Source of the DNA: Klebsiella pneumoniae
Lineage (GTDB): Bacteria; Pseudomonadota; Gammaproteobacteria; Ga0077536
Assembly: GCA_945862315.1 (NCBI GenBank)
Contig: CAMAXW010000014.1
Span: forward strand, 1-64,000
Direction: 5' to 3'
Length of the DNA: 64,000 bases
A model generated the notes under the pieces. The model had not been told where the DNA came from. It searched no databases and saw only the letters and a program-made list of their open reading frames with translations. Both the position numbers and the translations under genes were made by a program. Positions within the stretch are counted from its first letter, which is position 1; each line of letters starts with the position of its first letter. Shown here piece after piece: positions 21,796-30,897 of this stretch.

Positions 21796-22854
21796 ATGGA
21801 TATCACCCCTTATTTAAAGCTATTGCGCGACAAACTGGGTTCCGACCTTTTCTTTACGGCAGGATCGCCAGTGAAGATAAAAATCGAAGGCCAGCTTAGC
21901 TCGGTGGGCAAAACCCTCCTCAACGGCGAACTCATTCGCGCGGCGGCGATGGGCATCATGAGTACCCCCCAGTTCGCACGCTTTGAAGAAACCATGGAAA
22001 GCGATTTTGCAATCTCCTTAGAGGACAATTCCGCGCGTTTCCGCGTGAATGTGTTTCGTCAGCGTGGCGAGGTCGCCATGGTCCTGCGCCGCATTCCCTC
22101 CAAAATTCCAACGATCGAGGAACTCGCGTTACCCGAGATTTTAAAATCATTGGTGATGCACAAGCGTGGGCTGATTCTGATGGTGGGGGCGACGGGCTCG
22201 GGAAAATCCACCACCCTCGCTGCGATGGTGAACGAGCGTAACCAGAAAATGTCAGGTCATATTCTGACCATTGAAGACCCCATCGAGTTCTCCCATCCCA
22301 ATCTACGGTCCATCGTGAATCAACGCGAGATCGGGGTGGATACCAGCTCCTATCGTGCCGCGTTGCGCTCGGCGCTGCGAGAAGCGCCAGATGTTATTCT
22401 GGTGGGCGAAATTCGCGATCGCGAAACGATGGAAACTGCGCTAGAACTCTGTAATACCGGGCATTTATGCCTGTCTACGCTGCATGCCAACAACGCCAAT
22501 CAGGCGATGGAGCGGGTCATCAACCTGTTTCCACAGTCCCTCCATCAGCAACTTTTTCTCGACTTGTCGCTCAATGTGCGGGCGGTCATTTCACAGCGGC
22601 TGGTGCAGGGCATCGACGGTTTTCGAGTGGCAGCCATTGAGGTCATGCTCAACACGCCGCATATCGCGGATTTAATTTTTAAAGGACAGGTTGGGAGCAT
22701 CAAGGAGGCCATGGAAGGCAGCGGGGCGAAAGGCATGCAAACCTTTGATGCGGCGCTGTTTGCTCTCTATAAAGACGAGCGAATTGATCTCGAAGAAGCT
22801 TTGTCGAATGCGGATTCCCGCACCAATTTGGAGGCCCGGGTTAACTTCGGCTAG
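21796..22854 (+). CDS. Second PilU-like retraction ATPase
   Basis: 352 residues, a third PilT/PilU family member directly after pilU. Walker A GATGSGKST, IEDPIEF, Walker B ILVGEIRDRE and STLHANNA are all intact, so it should hydrolyse ATP. HIADLIFKGQ at the PilT/PilU discriminating position and GMQTFDAALF place it nearer PilU, but the acidic C-terminal tail of PilU is missing. Most genomes carry only pilT and pilU here. It may be a specialised retraction motor or assist PilU (inference). Start has TAGGAA upstream. It is convergent with dtd. Confidence 0.88.
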   Translation: MDITPYLKLLRDKLGSDLFFTAGSPVKIKIEGQLSSVGKTLLNGELIRAAAMGIMSTPQFARFEETMESDFAISLEDNSARFRVNVFRQRGEVAMVLRRIPSKIPTIEELALPEILKSLVMHKRGLILMVGATGSGKSTTLAAMVNERNQKMSGHILTIEDPIEFSHPNLRSIVNQREIGVDTSSYRAALRSALREAPDVILVGEIRDRETMETALELCNTGHLCLSTLHANNANQAMERVINLFPQSLHQQLFLDLSLNVRAVISQRLVQGIDGFRVAAIEVMLNTPHIADLIFKGQVGSIKEAMEGSGAKGMQTFDAALFALYKDERIDLEEALSNADSRTNLEARVNFG

Positions 22855-22861
22855 GGGTTGG

Positions 22862-23299
22862 CTAGGTTTCCAGCCAGAAAGTCGCCGGGCCATCGTTCAC
22901 GAGCGACACCTGCATATCGGCGCCAAAACGGCCCGCAGCAACCGATCCATAGCGCGCGCCGGCCTGCTCTTTGAGGTAATCAAACAGCTCCTCGGCGAGG
23001 GCCGGTGGGGCGGCAGAGGTAAAGCTAGGCCGTAAGCCGCGGGTGGTGTCGGCCGCCAGCGTGAACTGCGGGACCAACAGCAGGCCGCCTTGGATATCGC
23101 GCAGGCTTAAGTTCATGCGACCCGCCGCGTCGGCAAAAATACGATAGTCCAACACCCGCTCGAGGAGTATTGATGCCTCGCGCGGCGTATCGGCCGGCTG
23201 CACGCCCAACAAAACTAATAAACCGCGCCCGATCGCCCCAACGCTTAGGCCAGCCACCGAGACCTCTGCTCGACTGACCCGCTGCAGCAGGGCGATCAC
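22862..23299 (-). CDS. dtd: D-aminoacyl-tRNA deacylase
   Basis: Proofreading enzyme that frees D-amino acids (and glycine mischarged on tRNA-Ala) from tRNA. 145 residues, the family size. Conserved VPQFTLAADTTRG, where most members have SQFTL, and the C-terminal cross-subunit motif NDGPATFWLET (family Gly-Pro motif). It follows typA after two bases on the same strand, probably one transcript, and converges with the third pil gene. Confidence 0.96.
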   Translation of the reverse strand: MIALLQRVSRAEVSVAGLSVGAIGRGLLVLLGVQPADTPREASILLERVLDYRIFADAAGRMNLSLRDIQGGLLLVPQFTLAADTTRGLRPSFTSAAPPALAEELFDYLKEQAGARYGSVAAGRFGADMQVSLVNDGPATFWLET

Positions 23300-23301
23300 G
23301 G

Positions 23302-25122
23302 TCAGCCTGCGTCGCGCCGCGAGTCTCGCTTACGGTCGTTTTCACGCAGAAAGCGCTTGCGGATGCGAATCGCGGTGGGCGTGGCTTCTACCACCTCATC
23401 GTCACCAATAAATTCCAGCGCCTGCTCCAGATCAAACCGAATCGGTGGCACCAACAGCAAATTCTCGTCGTTGCCGGCGGCACGGATGTTGTTGAGTTGT
23501 TTGCCTTTAAGCGGATTGACCACTAAATCGTTGTCGCGCGAATGGATGCCGATGATCATCCCTTCGTAGACTTCTTCGGCATGGCCAATAAACAAGCGGC
23601 CTCGTTCTTGAAGGTTAAACAGCGCGTAGGCCAGCGCTTTGCCCACGCCGTTGGCGATCAGCACGCCGTTGGTTCGACCACCGATGGCGCCAGGCTTAAC
23701 CGGCGCGTATTTATCGAAGCTGTGGTAGAGCAGGCCCGTGCCGGCGGTAGCCGTCAGAAATTCTGTGCGAAAGCCGATGAGCCCACGCGCCGGGATGGAG
23801 TAATCCAGACGCACGCGACCCCGTCCATCGGGTGCCATATTGGTGAGGGCACCGCGCCGGTTACCCAAGCGCTCCATCACCGCGCCTTGATAATCGCTTG
23901 GCACATCGACGGTGAGTTGCTCGAAAGGCTCGCAGGTTTGACCGTCGATTTCTTTCAAAATTACTTGTGGGCGCCCGACCGATAGCTCAAAACCTTCGCG
24001 ACGCATGGTTTCAATCAGCACCGAAAGATGCAGCTCACCGCGTCCGGACACGAAAAAGCATTTCGGGTCATTCGTGGGATCTACCCGCAGCGCGACGTTA
24101 TGGATGAGCTCGCGCTCTAGTCGCTCCGCGATTTGGCGGCTGGTGACAAATTTGCCGTCTCGACCTACAAACGGAGAATCCGAGACTTCAAAAGTCATGC
24201 TGACGGTGGGTTCGTCCACCGACAGTGGCGGCATGGCTTCCACCGCGCCGGGCGCGCACAGCGTATCGGAGATGCGCGGGGCATCGATGCCGGTTAGCGC
24301 GATGATGTCGCCGGCGGAGGCTATTTGCCGTGGCTCGCGGGTGAGTCCGTGAAAACCCAGCACTTCCATCACTTTCGCATTGCGGGTCGCGCCATCAGGG
24401 CCGATCACCGTGACTTGCATGGCGGGCGTCACGCTGCCGCGGGTGATGCGACCCACGCAGATCGCGCCAACATAACTGGAGTAATCCAGAGAACTCACCT
24501 GCATCTGAAACGGACCGTCCCTATCCACGTCGGGCGGGCGCACGTGCGACAAGATGGTCTGAAACAGCACATCCATGTTGGTGTCTTCGTCGTCGGGATT
24601 ATGGCGCGCATAGCCCTGCGTGGCGGAGGTATATACCACGGGAAAATCGAGTTGCTCTTCGGTGGCCCCTAGGCGGTCGAACAGGTCGAAGGTTTGGTCG
24701 AGCACCCAAGCTGGGCGCGAACCTGGCCGGTCGATCTTGTTGATCACGACGACGGGCTTTAAGCCCTGCGCGAAGGCTTTCTGCGTGACGAAGCGCGTTT
24801 GAGGCATCGGGCCTTCCACCGCATCGACCAATAGCAGCACCGAGTCCACCATGGACAGAATACGCTCCACCTCGCCACCAAAATCGGCGTGGCCGGGGGT
24901 GTCGACGATATTGATGCGGTACTCGCCCCACATGATCGCGGTGTTTTTCGCCAGGATGGTGATCCCGCGTTCGCGCTCAAGTTCGTTGCTGTCCATGATT
25001 CGCTCGCCCATATCCTTACGGGAGGTGAATGTGCCGGACTGTTTGAGAAGCTGGTCGACGAGAGTTGTCTTGCCATGATCGACGTGAGCGATGATGGCGA
25101 TATTGCGCAGATTAGCGATCAC
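23302..25122 (-). CDS. typA: Translational GTPase TypA/BipA
   Basis: 606-residue ribosome-associated GTPase involved in stress adaptation and 50S assembly. G1 [10 protein letters not shown]3 DTPGHADF, G4 NKID and G5 SA motifs are present, followed by EF-G-like domains and the BipA C-terminal domain. The GTG at 25122 is chosen: it gives the family length, and a perfect TATAAT lies at 25153-25158, downstream of the more distal in-frame ATG at 25188, which therefore could not be in the transcript. Divergent from ppx. Confidence 0.96.
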   Translation of the reverse strand: MIANLRNIAIIAHVDHGKTTLVDQLLKQSGTFTSRKDMGERIMDSNELERERGITILAKNTAIMWGEYRINIVDTPGHADFGGEVERILSMVDSVLLLVDAVEGPMPQTRFVTQKAFAQGLKPVVVINKIDRPGSRPAWVLDQTFDLFDRLGATEEQLDFPVVYTSATQGYARHNPDDEDTNMDVLFQTILSHVRPPDVDRDGPFQMQVSSLDYSSYVGAICVGRITRGSVTPAMQVTVIGPDGATRNAKVMEVLGFHGLTREPRQIASAGDIIALTGIDAPRISDTLCAPGAVEAMPPLSVDEPTVSMTFEVSDSPFVGRDGKFVTSRQIAERLERELIHNVALRVDPTNDPKCFFVSGRGELHLSVLIETMRREGFELSVGRPQVILKEIDGQTCEPFEQLTVDVPSDYQGAVMERLGNRRGALTNMAPDGRGRVRLDYSIPARGLIGFRTEFLTATAGTGLLYHSFDKYAPVKPGAIGGRTNGVLIANGVGKALAYALFNLQERGRLFIGHAEEVYEGMIIGIHSRDNDLVVNPLKGKQLNNIRAAGNDENLLLVPPIRFDLEQALEFIGDDEVVEATPTAIRIRKRFLRENDRKRDSRRDAG

Positions 25123-25152
25123 TTTGGAGGGGCCGGAGTCAGAAGGGGGTGC

Positions 25153-25158
25153 ATTATA
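25153..25158 (-). promoter_or_regulatory. Perfect TATAAT -10 element for typA
   Basis: Minus strand TATAAT, 31 bases from the GTG start of typA. The -35 region 17 bases upstream is poor, so activity rests on the -10 and possibly an activator. Confidence 0.55.
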
Positions 25159-25279
25159 GGCACGGAACCGCTGAGTGGTGCACTGCACGCCTCACAAGGA
25201 CGCTTGTTCGCTATACTCCGGGCGGCCTTGAATCCGCTTGCCGTGTCTGAAATTCGCCTTGAGCACCCACCCAATCACT

Positions 25280-26773
25280 ATGCCGCATCGTCAGGAACCC
25301 GAGACCCTTGCCGCCCTTGATCTGGGCTCCAATAGCTTTCACATGGTGGTGGTTCACCCCGATGGTGGGCGTTTCAAGGTGGTGGACCGGATGCGCGAAG
25401 TCGTTCGTCTTGGCGCGGGCCTTGATGCCCAGCAGCGACTGACGCCAGAGGCCAGCGATCGCGCGTTGCGCTGCCTAGAGCGTTTTGGACAGCGCATTCG
25501 CCACCTGCCCAAAGACGCGGTGCGCGCGGTGGGCACCAATGCGTTGCGCATGGCGCGCAATGGCGAGCGTTTTCTGCGCGCGGCCGAACTAGCCTTGGGA
25601 CACCCGATAGACGTGGTCTCGGGCTACGAAGAAGCGCGTCTGATCTACCTTGGCGTGTCTCATGGCTTGGGTGATGACGCCAATCTCCGCTTGGTGGCGG
25701 ACATCGGTGGCGGTAGCACCGAACTCATCGTCGGGCGTCGTTTCGAGCCGCAAGTGATGCAAAGCCTGCATGTCGGGTGCGTCGGTCTGAGCCAGGCTTT
25801 TTTCAGTGATGGCCTAATAGACGCGCGCCGAATGCGCGCGGCGGTGATCACCGCCCGGCAGGAATTTGAGCCAGTGGAAGAAGAAATCGGGGCCACGGGT
25901 TGGGAGGTGGCAGTGGGTGCGTCGGGCACGTTGTTAGCCATCAATCGATTGCTGCAAGCCCACGGTTGGGCGGAGGACGGTATTACCCTCTCGGGGCTGC
26001 ACCGTTTGGAGGCGGCCATGATTGCCGTGGGGCACGTGCAACGATTAGGGGAACTGGGGGTCAGCAACGACCGCGCGCCGGTGTTGCCTGGCGGCTTGGC
26101 GATCGCGCTGGGCCTTTTTGAAGAGCTGGGTATTTCGCGGATGCGTGTTTCCGACAGCGCGCTGCGCGAGGGGCTGCTCTACGACCTCATGGGTCGAATC
26201 AACGATGAAGACGTGCGCGAGCAGACGGTACTCAGCCTGATGCAGCGATTTGGCGTTGAGCGTGCGCAGGTGGCACGGGTCGCCGCAACCTGCGCCCATT
26301 TTTTGACGCAGGTTGGACGGCGTTGGCTACCGGCCGATGCAGAGTCCGCCAAACTGCTGGGGTGGGCGGCCTCGCTACACGAAATTGGCCACACTATTTC
26401 CCATTCGCAGTACCAGAAGCATGGCGCTTATCTGCTCCATCATCTGGATATGCCGGGGTTTTCACGCGGCGACCAAAACCGTCTGTCCAATTTGGTACGG
26501 GCCCATCGGCGCAAGCTCCCGGCAGCCGAGTTTGGCGAGGGCGTGGAGGCGCAAATGCCGCTGCGCTTTGCTTTGTTGTTGCGCTTAGCGGTTGTGCTGC
26601 ACCGGGCGCGCGGGGCGATGGCCCCGGTTGAGGTGACCCTCAAAGCGGAAGATCACGTGCTGAGGCTCGCTTTCCCGCGCGGTTGGCTGGCCGCTCACGC
26701 CCTCACCACCGCCGATTTAGAGCAGGAAGCCGAGTATCTCCTCAGCGTGGGCTATAAGCTCAAATTCAAGTAG
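25280..26773 (+). CDS. ppx: Exopolyphosphatase (Ppx/GppA)
   Basis: 497 residues. Actin-like ATPase domains with LDLGSNSFHM near the N-terminus and VADIGGGSTELIVG (phosphate-binding loop), followed by an HD-like C-terminal domain containing SLHEIGHTISH. It releases orthophosphate from polyphosphate, and family members may also hydrolyse pppGpp. The start MPHRQEPETLAAL is chosen because homology begins there. A -10 like element TATACT (25212-25217) lies upstream with a weak -35. Its stop is five bases from the convergent ppk stop. Confidence 0.95.
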   Translation: MPHRQEPETLAALDLGSNSFHMVVVHPDGGRFKVVDRMREVVRLGAGLDAQQRLTPEASDRALRCLERFGQRIRHLPKDAVRAVGTNALRMARNGERFLRAAELALGHPIDVVSGYEEARLIYLGVSHGLGDDANLRLVADIGGGSTELIVGRRFEPQVMQSLHVGCVGLSQAFFSDGLIDARRMRAAVITARQEFEPVEEEIGATGWEVAVGASGTLLAINRLLQAHGWAEDGITLSGLHRLEAAMIAVGHVQRLGELGVSNDRAPVLPGGLAIALGLFEELGISRMRVSDSALREGLLYDLMGRINDEDVREQTVLSLMQRFGVERAQVARVAATCAHFLTQVGRRWLPADAESAKLLGWAASLHEIGHTISHSQYQKHGAYLLHHLDMPGFSRGDQNRLSNLVRAHRRKLPAAEFGEGVEAQMPLRFALLLRLAVVLHRARGAMAPVEVTLKAEDHVLRLAFPRGWLAAHALTTADLEQEAEYLLSVGYKLKFK

Positions 26774-26778
26774 CGGGC

Positions 26779-28956
26779 TTAAGGTTCCCGGAACTGCTCT
26801 AACAGCTGCAGTTGGGCATCGCGTGGGCGTCCGTTGGTGGCGACCCGCGTGTAGGTGCCTTCACTGCCGAGCTCCCAAGCGCGGGTGTTGTCCTGAAGAT
26901 AATTTTCCAAGCCTTCTTTAATGATGCGGTCGCGCACGCGCCGATCCTCGATGGGCAGGCAGGTTTCGATGCGGTTGAAGAAGTTTCGCCCCATCCAGTC
27001 TGCGCTTGATAGATAAACTTCTGGCGCGTCATCGTTTTGGAAATAAAACACCCGCGAGTGCTCCAAAAACCGTCCGATCACTGAACGCACGCGGATATTC
27101 TCCGATACCCCGGGAAGACCGGGCCGCAACGCACACACGCCGCGCACGATGAGTTCGATTTGCACCCCGGCGCTGGAAGCGGCGTACAGCGCGGTAATAA
27201 TTTGCACCTCTACCAGCGCATTCATTTTGGCGACAATGCGCGCCGGCCGACCTTGGCGGGCGTTTTCGCTCTCGCGATGGATGAGTTCGAGCATGCCGGT
27301 GTGAAAACTGAACGGCGACTGCAGGATTTTTTTTAAGCGGCTCGCGCGACCCGGTGCCGTGAGTTGCTGGAAGATGCGCTGAACGTCGGTCGCAAGGGCG
27401 TTGTTGCAGGTAAACAGCCCGAAATCGGTGTAACTACGGGTTGTGCGCGGGTGGTAATTGCCGGTGGACAGATGCACATAGCGACGCAGTTGCTTGCCTT
27501 CACGCCGCACCACCAGCAACATTTTGGCGTGGGTTTTATAACCCACCACCCCATAGACCACGTGTGCGCCGGCTTCTTGCAACTGGGTGGCCAGTTCAAT
27601 GTTGGCCTCTTCGTCGAAGCGAGCTTTTAACTCCACCACAACCGTCACTTCTTTACCGGCGCGGGCAGCTTCCACCAGTGTTTTGACGATGGGCGAGTCT
27701 GGCCCGCTGCGATAAAGCGTTTGCCTGATGACCAGCACCGCGGGGTCGGCCGCTGCTTGGCGGACGAATTCGATGACCGGCGCGAAGGACTGGAAGGGAT
27801 GATGCAAGAGCAAGTCACCCCGCCGCAGCACCTCAAACATGTCGGTATTCAGCGCCAGCCGCCGGTGACGGCTAGGGGTGAAGGCGGGAAACTTGAGGTC
27901 TGGTCGGTCAATAAGGTCCGGGACCGTCATCAGTCGTTGCAGATTGACCGGCCCTTTACAGCGGTAGATGTCTTCTTCGCCTAAGCCGAATTCGTTCTGC
28001 AAGAGGTGGGTGAGTTGCACGGGGCATTCGTCCGCGACTTCCAGTCGAACCGCGTCACCAAAGCGGCGCTGGTGCAATTCGCCCTCCAGCGCTCGCAGCA
28101 GGTCTTCTACTTCTTCGTTTTCGACGAACAGTTCGCTGTTGCGGGTGACACGAAATTGATAACACCCGGTAACCTGCATCCCGGGGAAAAGATCCTCGAC
28201 ATGCGCCTGAATAATGGACGACAACAAGACAAATTCCAGCCGCCCATTCGCCAGTTCAGTGGGCATCTCGATAATGCGTGGCAGGGCTCGCGGCGCCTGC
28301 ACGATGGCAATGCCGCTGTCGCGACCGAAGGCATCTGTGCCCTCCAGCGAGACTAAAAAATTAAGGCTCTTATTGAGGATGCGCGGAAATGGATGGGAGG
28401 GATCAAGCCCGATGGGCGAGAGCACGGGCATGAGCTCTCGATAAAAATGGCGTCGCACCCAGCTGCGCTGGCGCGCACTCCACTGGGCCTGATGCATAAA
28501 GCCGATGCGTTCCGAACTCAGTTCGGGCATCAGGACGTCATTGAGGATGCGGTATTGCTCGGCTACGAGCAGCTGGGCGGTCTCACCGATGCGCTTGAGT
28601 TGGTCCGCGGCACTGAGTTGGTCGGGGCCTAGTTGGACCGCCTGATACGCCGCTTGCTGCTTCAGACCGGCGACCCGAATTTCAAAAAATTCGTCCAGAT
28701 TGCTGCTGGCAATGCACAGGAAGCGCAGGCGCTCCAGCAATGGATTGGTTTCATCTTTCGCTTGTTCAACTACCCGACGGTTAAATTCGAGTAACGAAAG
28801 TTCCCGGTTGATAAAGAGCGTTGGATCGGTCAAGTCGAGAGGTTTCGTGTTGATGATGTAACTGCTCCGGTAGTTGGCGCGGCGGTTTCGGTCGCCAAGG
28901 CTGTTAAAGTGCGCCGAAATTGTTTCACAAGTAAACAGGCAGCTTTTCATTTTCAT
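26779..28956 (-). CDS. ppk1: Polyphosphate kinase 1
   Basis: Makes inorganic polyphosphate from ATP. The longest frame is 725 residues. Homology starts around residue 48 (FINRELSLLEFNRRV), with the autophosphorylated histidine in KTHAKMLLV and a second PLD-type histidine in FLEHSRVFYF. The first ATG overlaps head to head with the start of the divergent methyltransferase gene, so an internal start is likely (for example TTG at 28833, or another noncanonical codon); a tentative promoter TTGTGA-N16-TTTAAC lies at about 28903-28930. Coordinates give the longest reading. Confidence 0.9.
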   Translation of the reverse strand: MKMKSCLFTCETISAHFNSLGDRNRRANYRSSYIINTKPLDLTDPTLFINRELSLLEFNRRVVEQAKDETNPLLERLRFLCIASSNLDEFFEIRVAGLKQQAAYQAVQLGPDQLSAADQLKRIGETAQLLVAEQYRILNDVLMPELSSERIGFMHQAQWSARQRSWVRRHFYRELMPVLSPIGLDPSHPFPRILNKSLNFLVSLEGTDAFGRDSGIAIVQAPRALPRIIEMPTELANGRLEFVLLSSIIQAHVEDLFPGMQVTGCYQFRVTRNSELFVENEEVEDLLRALEGELHQRRFGDAVRLEVADECPVQLTHLLQNEFGLGEEDIYRCKGPVNLQRLMTVPDLIDRPDLKFPAFTPSRHRRLALNTDMFEVLRRGDLLLHHPFQSFAPVIEFVRQAAADPAVLVIRQTLYRSGPDSPIVKTLVEAARAGKEVTVVVELKARFDEEANIELATQLQEAGAHVVYGVVGYKTHAKMLLVVRREGKQLRRYVHLSTGNYHPRTTRSYTDFGLFTCNNALATDVQRIFQQLTAPGRASRLKKILQSPFSFHTGMLELIHRESENARQGRPARIVAKMNALVEVQIITALYAASSAGVQIELIVRGVCALRPGLPGVSENIRVRSVIGRFLEHSRVFYFQNDDAPEVYLSSADWMGRNFFNRIETCLPIEDRRVRDRIIKEGLENYLQDNTRAWELGSEGTYTRVATNGRPRDAQLQLLEQFREP

Positions 28957-29791
28957 GAGTCACCCCGCAACCCGGCCCGCCAAGTCTCGCCAGCGCGTCA
29001 CGCTGGCCGCCAAAGCGGACCGCCAGCTGCTCTACGAGCAGTCGGTCCAAGATGTCGGCGCCGAAATTGATTTCGTCGACGCCAGTTTTCTGCAACTGCG
29101 TGGTCGCCGCGCGCGCAGTCTACGGGAAGATTTTTGCGGTACTGCGAAGGTGGCCTGCGAATGGGTTAAACGGCGTGACGATAATCGCGCGGTTGGGGTC
29201 GATCTCGATTCGTCGGTGCTGGCGTGGGCGCTGGCGCACAACGTGTCCCGCTTGAAACTAGCCCAACGGCCACGCCTACGGCTGCTGGAAGGCGATGTGC
29301 TGAGCACCCGATGCCGTCCGGTCGATATTCTGCTGGCCATGAATTTCAGTTATTGGTTGTTCAAACGGCGCGAAAATCTCCGGGATTATTTTCGCGCCGC
29401 CTACCGTCATTTAAAAGCCGATGGGGTGTTTTTTATCGATTGTTATGGGGGCTATGACGCTTTCAAAGTGCTGCGGGAGCGGCGCCAGCAGCTGGGTTTT
29501 ACCTACGTTTGGGAGCAAGCGAGTTACAATCCCATCAGCGGGGACCTGACCTGCCACATCCACTTCAACTTTAGCGACGGTTCTAAATTGCCGCGGGCCT
29601 TTTCTTACGACTGGCGGTTGTGGACACTCCCCGAATTACAGGAATTGCTGGCGGAAGCCGGCTTTGCGCGCACGCTGGTGTACTGGCAAGGTTGGGATCC
29701 TGAAACCGGGGAAGGCAACGGGCAGTTTACGCCCACCGAAACCGCCGACGCCGACGCGGGTTGGCTCGCCTACGTGGCCGCAGTGAAATAG
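28955..29791 (+). CDS. Class I SAM-dependent methyltransferase
   Basis: 278 residues. A Rossmann methyltransferase core is seen: motif I as LREDFCGTAKVACEW (unusual Cys-Gly form), the acidic VGVDLDSSVL at strand two, and a strand-four region ILLAMNFSYWLF. The C-terminus holds TFQ-like aromatic segments typical of methyltransferases acting on small molecules. Substrate is unknown. The start MSHPATRPAKSRQ is basic and cytosolic. It sits between ppk and pstS and ends just before the pstS Pho box; whether it has any phosphate role is undecided. Confidence 0.8.
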   Translation: MSHPATRPAKSRQRVTLAAKADRQLLYEQSVQDVGAEIDFVDASFLQLRGRRARSLREDFCGTAKVACEWVKRRDDNRAVGVDLDSSVLAWALAHNVSRLKLAQRPRLRLLEGDVLSTRCRPVDILLAMNFSYWLFKRRENLRDYFRAAYRHLKADGVFFIDCYGGYDAFKVLRERRQQLGFTYVWEQASYNPISGDLTCHIHFNFSDGSKLPRAFSYDWRLWTLPELQELLAEAGFARTLVYWQGWDPETGEGNGQFTPTETADADAGWLAYVAAVK

Positions 29792-29796
29792 GGGCG

Positions 29797-29830
29797 CTGT
29801 CATCTACTTGTCACAATAGCCTGACCTAAT
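29797..29830 (+). promoter_or_regulatory. Pho box and -10 of the pst operon
   Basis: CTGTCATCTACTTGTCAC (29797-29814) matches the two 7-base PhoB repeats separated by four bases. Ten bases further lies CCTAAT (29825-29830) as -10, the same spacing as in E. coli phoA. It begins six bases after the methyltransferase stop and 49 bases before the pstS start. Confidence 0.88.
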
Positions 29831-29862
29831 TGGGGGCTCTAACACTCTCGTGGAGATCCCGG

Positions 29863-30852
29863 ATGAAAGTCACCCCCTATTTGCTTGCCCCCTTGCTCGG
29901 CGCGATCTTGGCCGTGAACGTCAACGCTGAGACCCCCGGCGACGCCATCGACAGCGCCATGCCGGAATACGTCAAGACCAGTGGTGTTTCTGGCAGCCTG
30001 TCCAGCGTGGGCTCCGACACGCTCGCCAATCTCATGACCCTGTGGGGCGAAGAATTCAAGCGGCTCTATCCCAACGTGAGCATTCAAATTCAGGCCGCGG
30101 GTTCTAGCACCGCGCCGCCGGCGTTGACGGAAGGCACAGCGACCTTAGGGCCGATGAGCCGCCAAATGAAAAGCGAGGAAATTGAGGCCTTCGAAAGCAA
30201 GCACGGCTACAAGCCCACCGCCGTGCCGGTGGCCGTGGACGCGCTGGCCCTTTACGTGCACAAAGACAACCCGATCGCCGGCCTAACGCTACCGCAGGTC
30301 GACGCCATGTTCTCGGCCACCCGTGCCTGCGGCTATGATCAGGACATCAAGACGTGGGGCGAAGTGGGTGTCACGGGCGAATTGGCAACGCAGGTTGTGC
30401 AATTGTTTGGTCGGAATTCGGTCTCTGGTACCTATGGTTATTTTAAAGAATCCGCCCTGTGCAAAGGCGATTTTAAAAACTCTGTCAACGAACAGCCGGG
30501 CTCGGCATCGGTGGTACAGGGCGTGACAAAATCGCTTAACGGCATCGGCTACTCTGGGTCGGGCTACCGCACCTCCGGCGTGCGCCTGCTGCCCCTGGCC
30601 CGCAAAACGGGTGGGGAGTTTGTCGAGCCCAGCGCTGAGAATGCCTTGTCGGGTAAATATTCACTGGCGCGTTATTTGTATGTCTACGTAAACAAAAATC
30701 CCAATGCGCCGTTGGCGCCGCTGGAAGGGGAGTTTCTGCGCATGGTGTTGTCGAAGACGGGTCAGCTCGTGGTCGTGAAAGACGGCTACATTCCCTTGCC
30801 GTCCAAAATAGTCGACAAAGCCCTTGGCATGGTTGGCCCAGCGGCGCCATGA
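29863..30852 (+). CDS. pstS: Periplasmic phosphate-binding protein PstS
   Basis: 329 residues with a signal peptide ([22 protein letters not shown], cut after NVNA; shown in parts: hydrophobic core [12 protein letters not shown]). The mature protein is a PBP-like phosphate receptor with [11 protein letters not shown] and [10 protein letters not shown] near the N-terminus, [11 protein letters not shown], and [13 protein letters not shown], which supply phosphate contacts. It delivers phosphate to PstCA. ATG at 29863 is preceded by GGAGA. Controlled by the Pho box upstream; followed by a strong hairpin before pstC. Confidence 0.95.
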   Translation: MKVTPYLLAPLLGAILAVNVNAETPGDAIDSAMPEYVKTSGVSGSLSSVGSDTLANLMTLWGEEFKRLYPNVSIQIQAAGSSTAPPALTEGTATLGPMSRQMKSEEIEAFESKHGYKPTAVPVAVDALALYVHKDNPIAGLTLPQVDAMFSATRACGYDQDIKTWGEVGVTGELATQVVQLFGRNSVSGTYGYFKESALCKGDFKNSVNEQPGSASVVQGVTKSLNGIGYSGSGYRTSGVRLLPLARKTGGEFVEPSAENALSGKYSLARYLYVYVNKNPNAPLAPLEGEFLRMVLSKTGQLVVVKDGYIPLPSKIVDKALGMVGPAAP

Positions 30853-30858
30853 GTGACT

Positions 30859-30891
30859 CCAAGCCCCGTGCAATAGCTGCCCGGGGCTTGG
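30859..30891 (+). other. Perfect 10-bp hairpin between pstS and pstC
   Basis: CCAAGCCCCG and CGGGGCTTGG pair perfectly around a 13-base loop, starting six bases after the pstS stop and ending six bases before the pstC start. There is no T run, so it is not a full intrinsic terminator. It may protect pstS mRNA, cause partial termination, or mask the pstC ribosome-binding site (inference). Confidence 0.8.
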
Positions 30892-30897
30892 CCGTGG

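Noticed and set aside
25123-25188. Longer typA reading beginning with ATG at 25188
   Set aside because: That ATG lies upstream of the TATAAT promoter element, and the extra residues do not match the TypA N-terminus.
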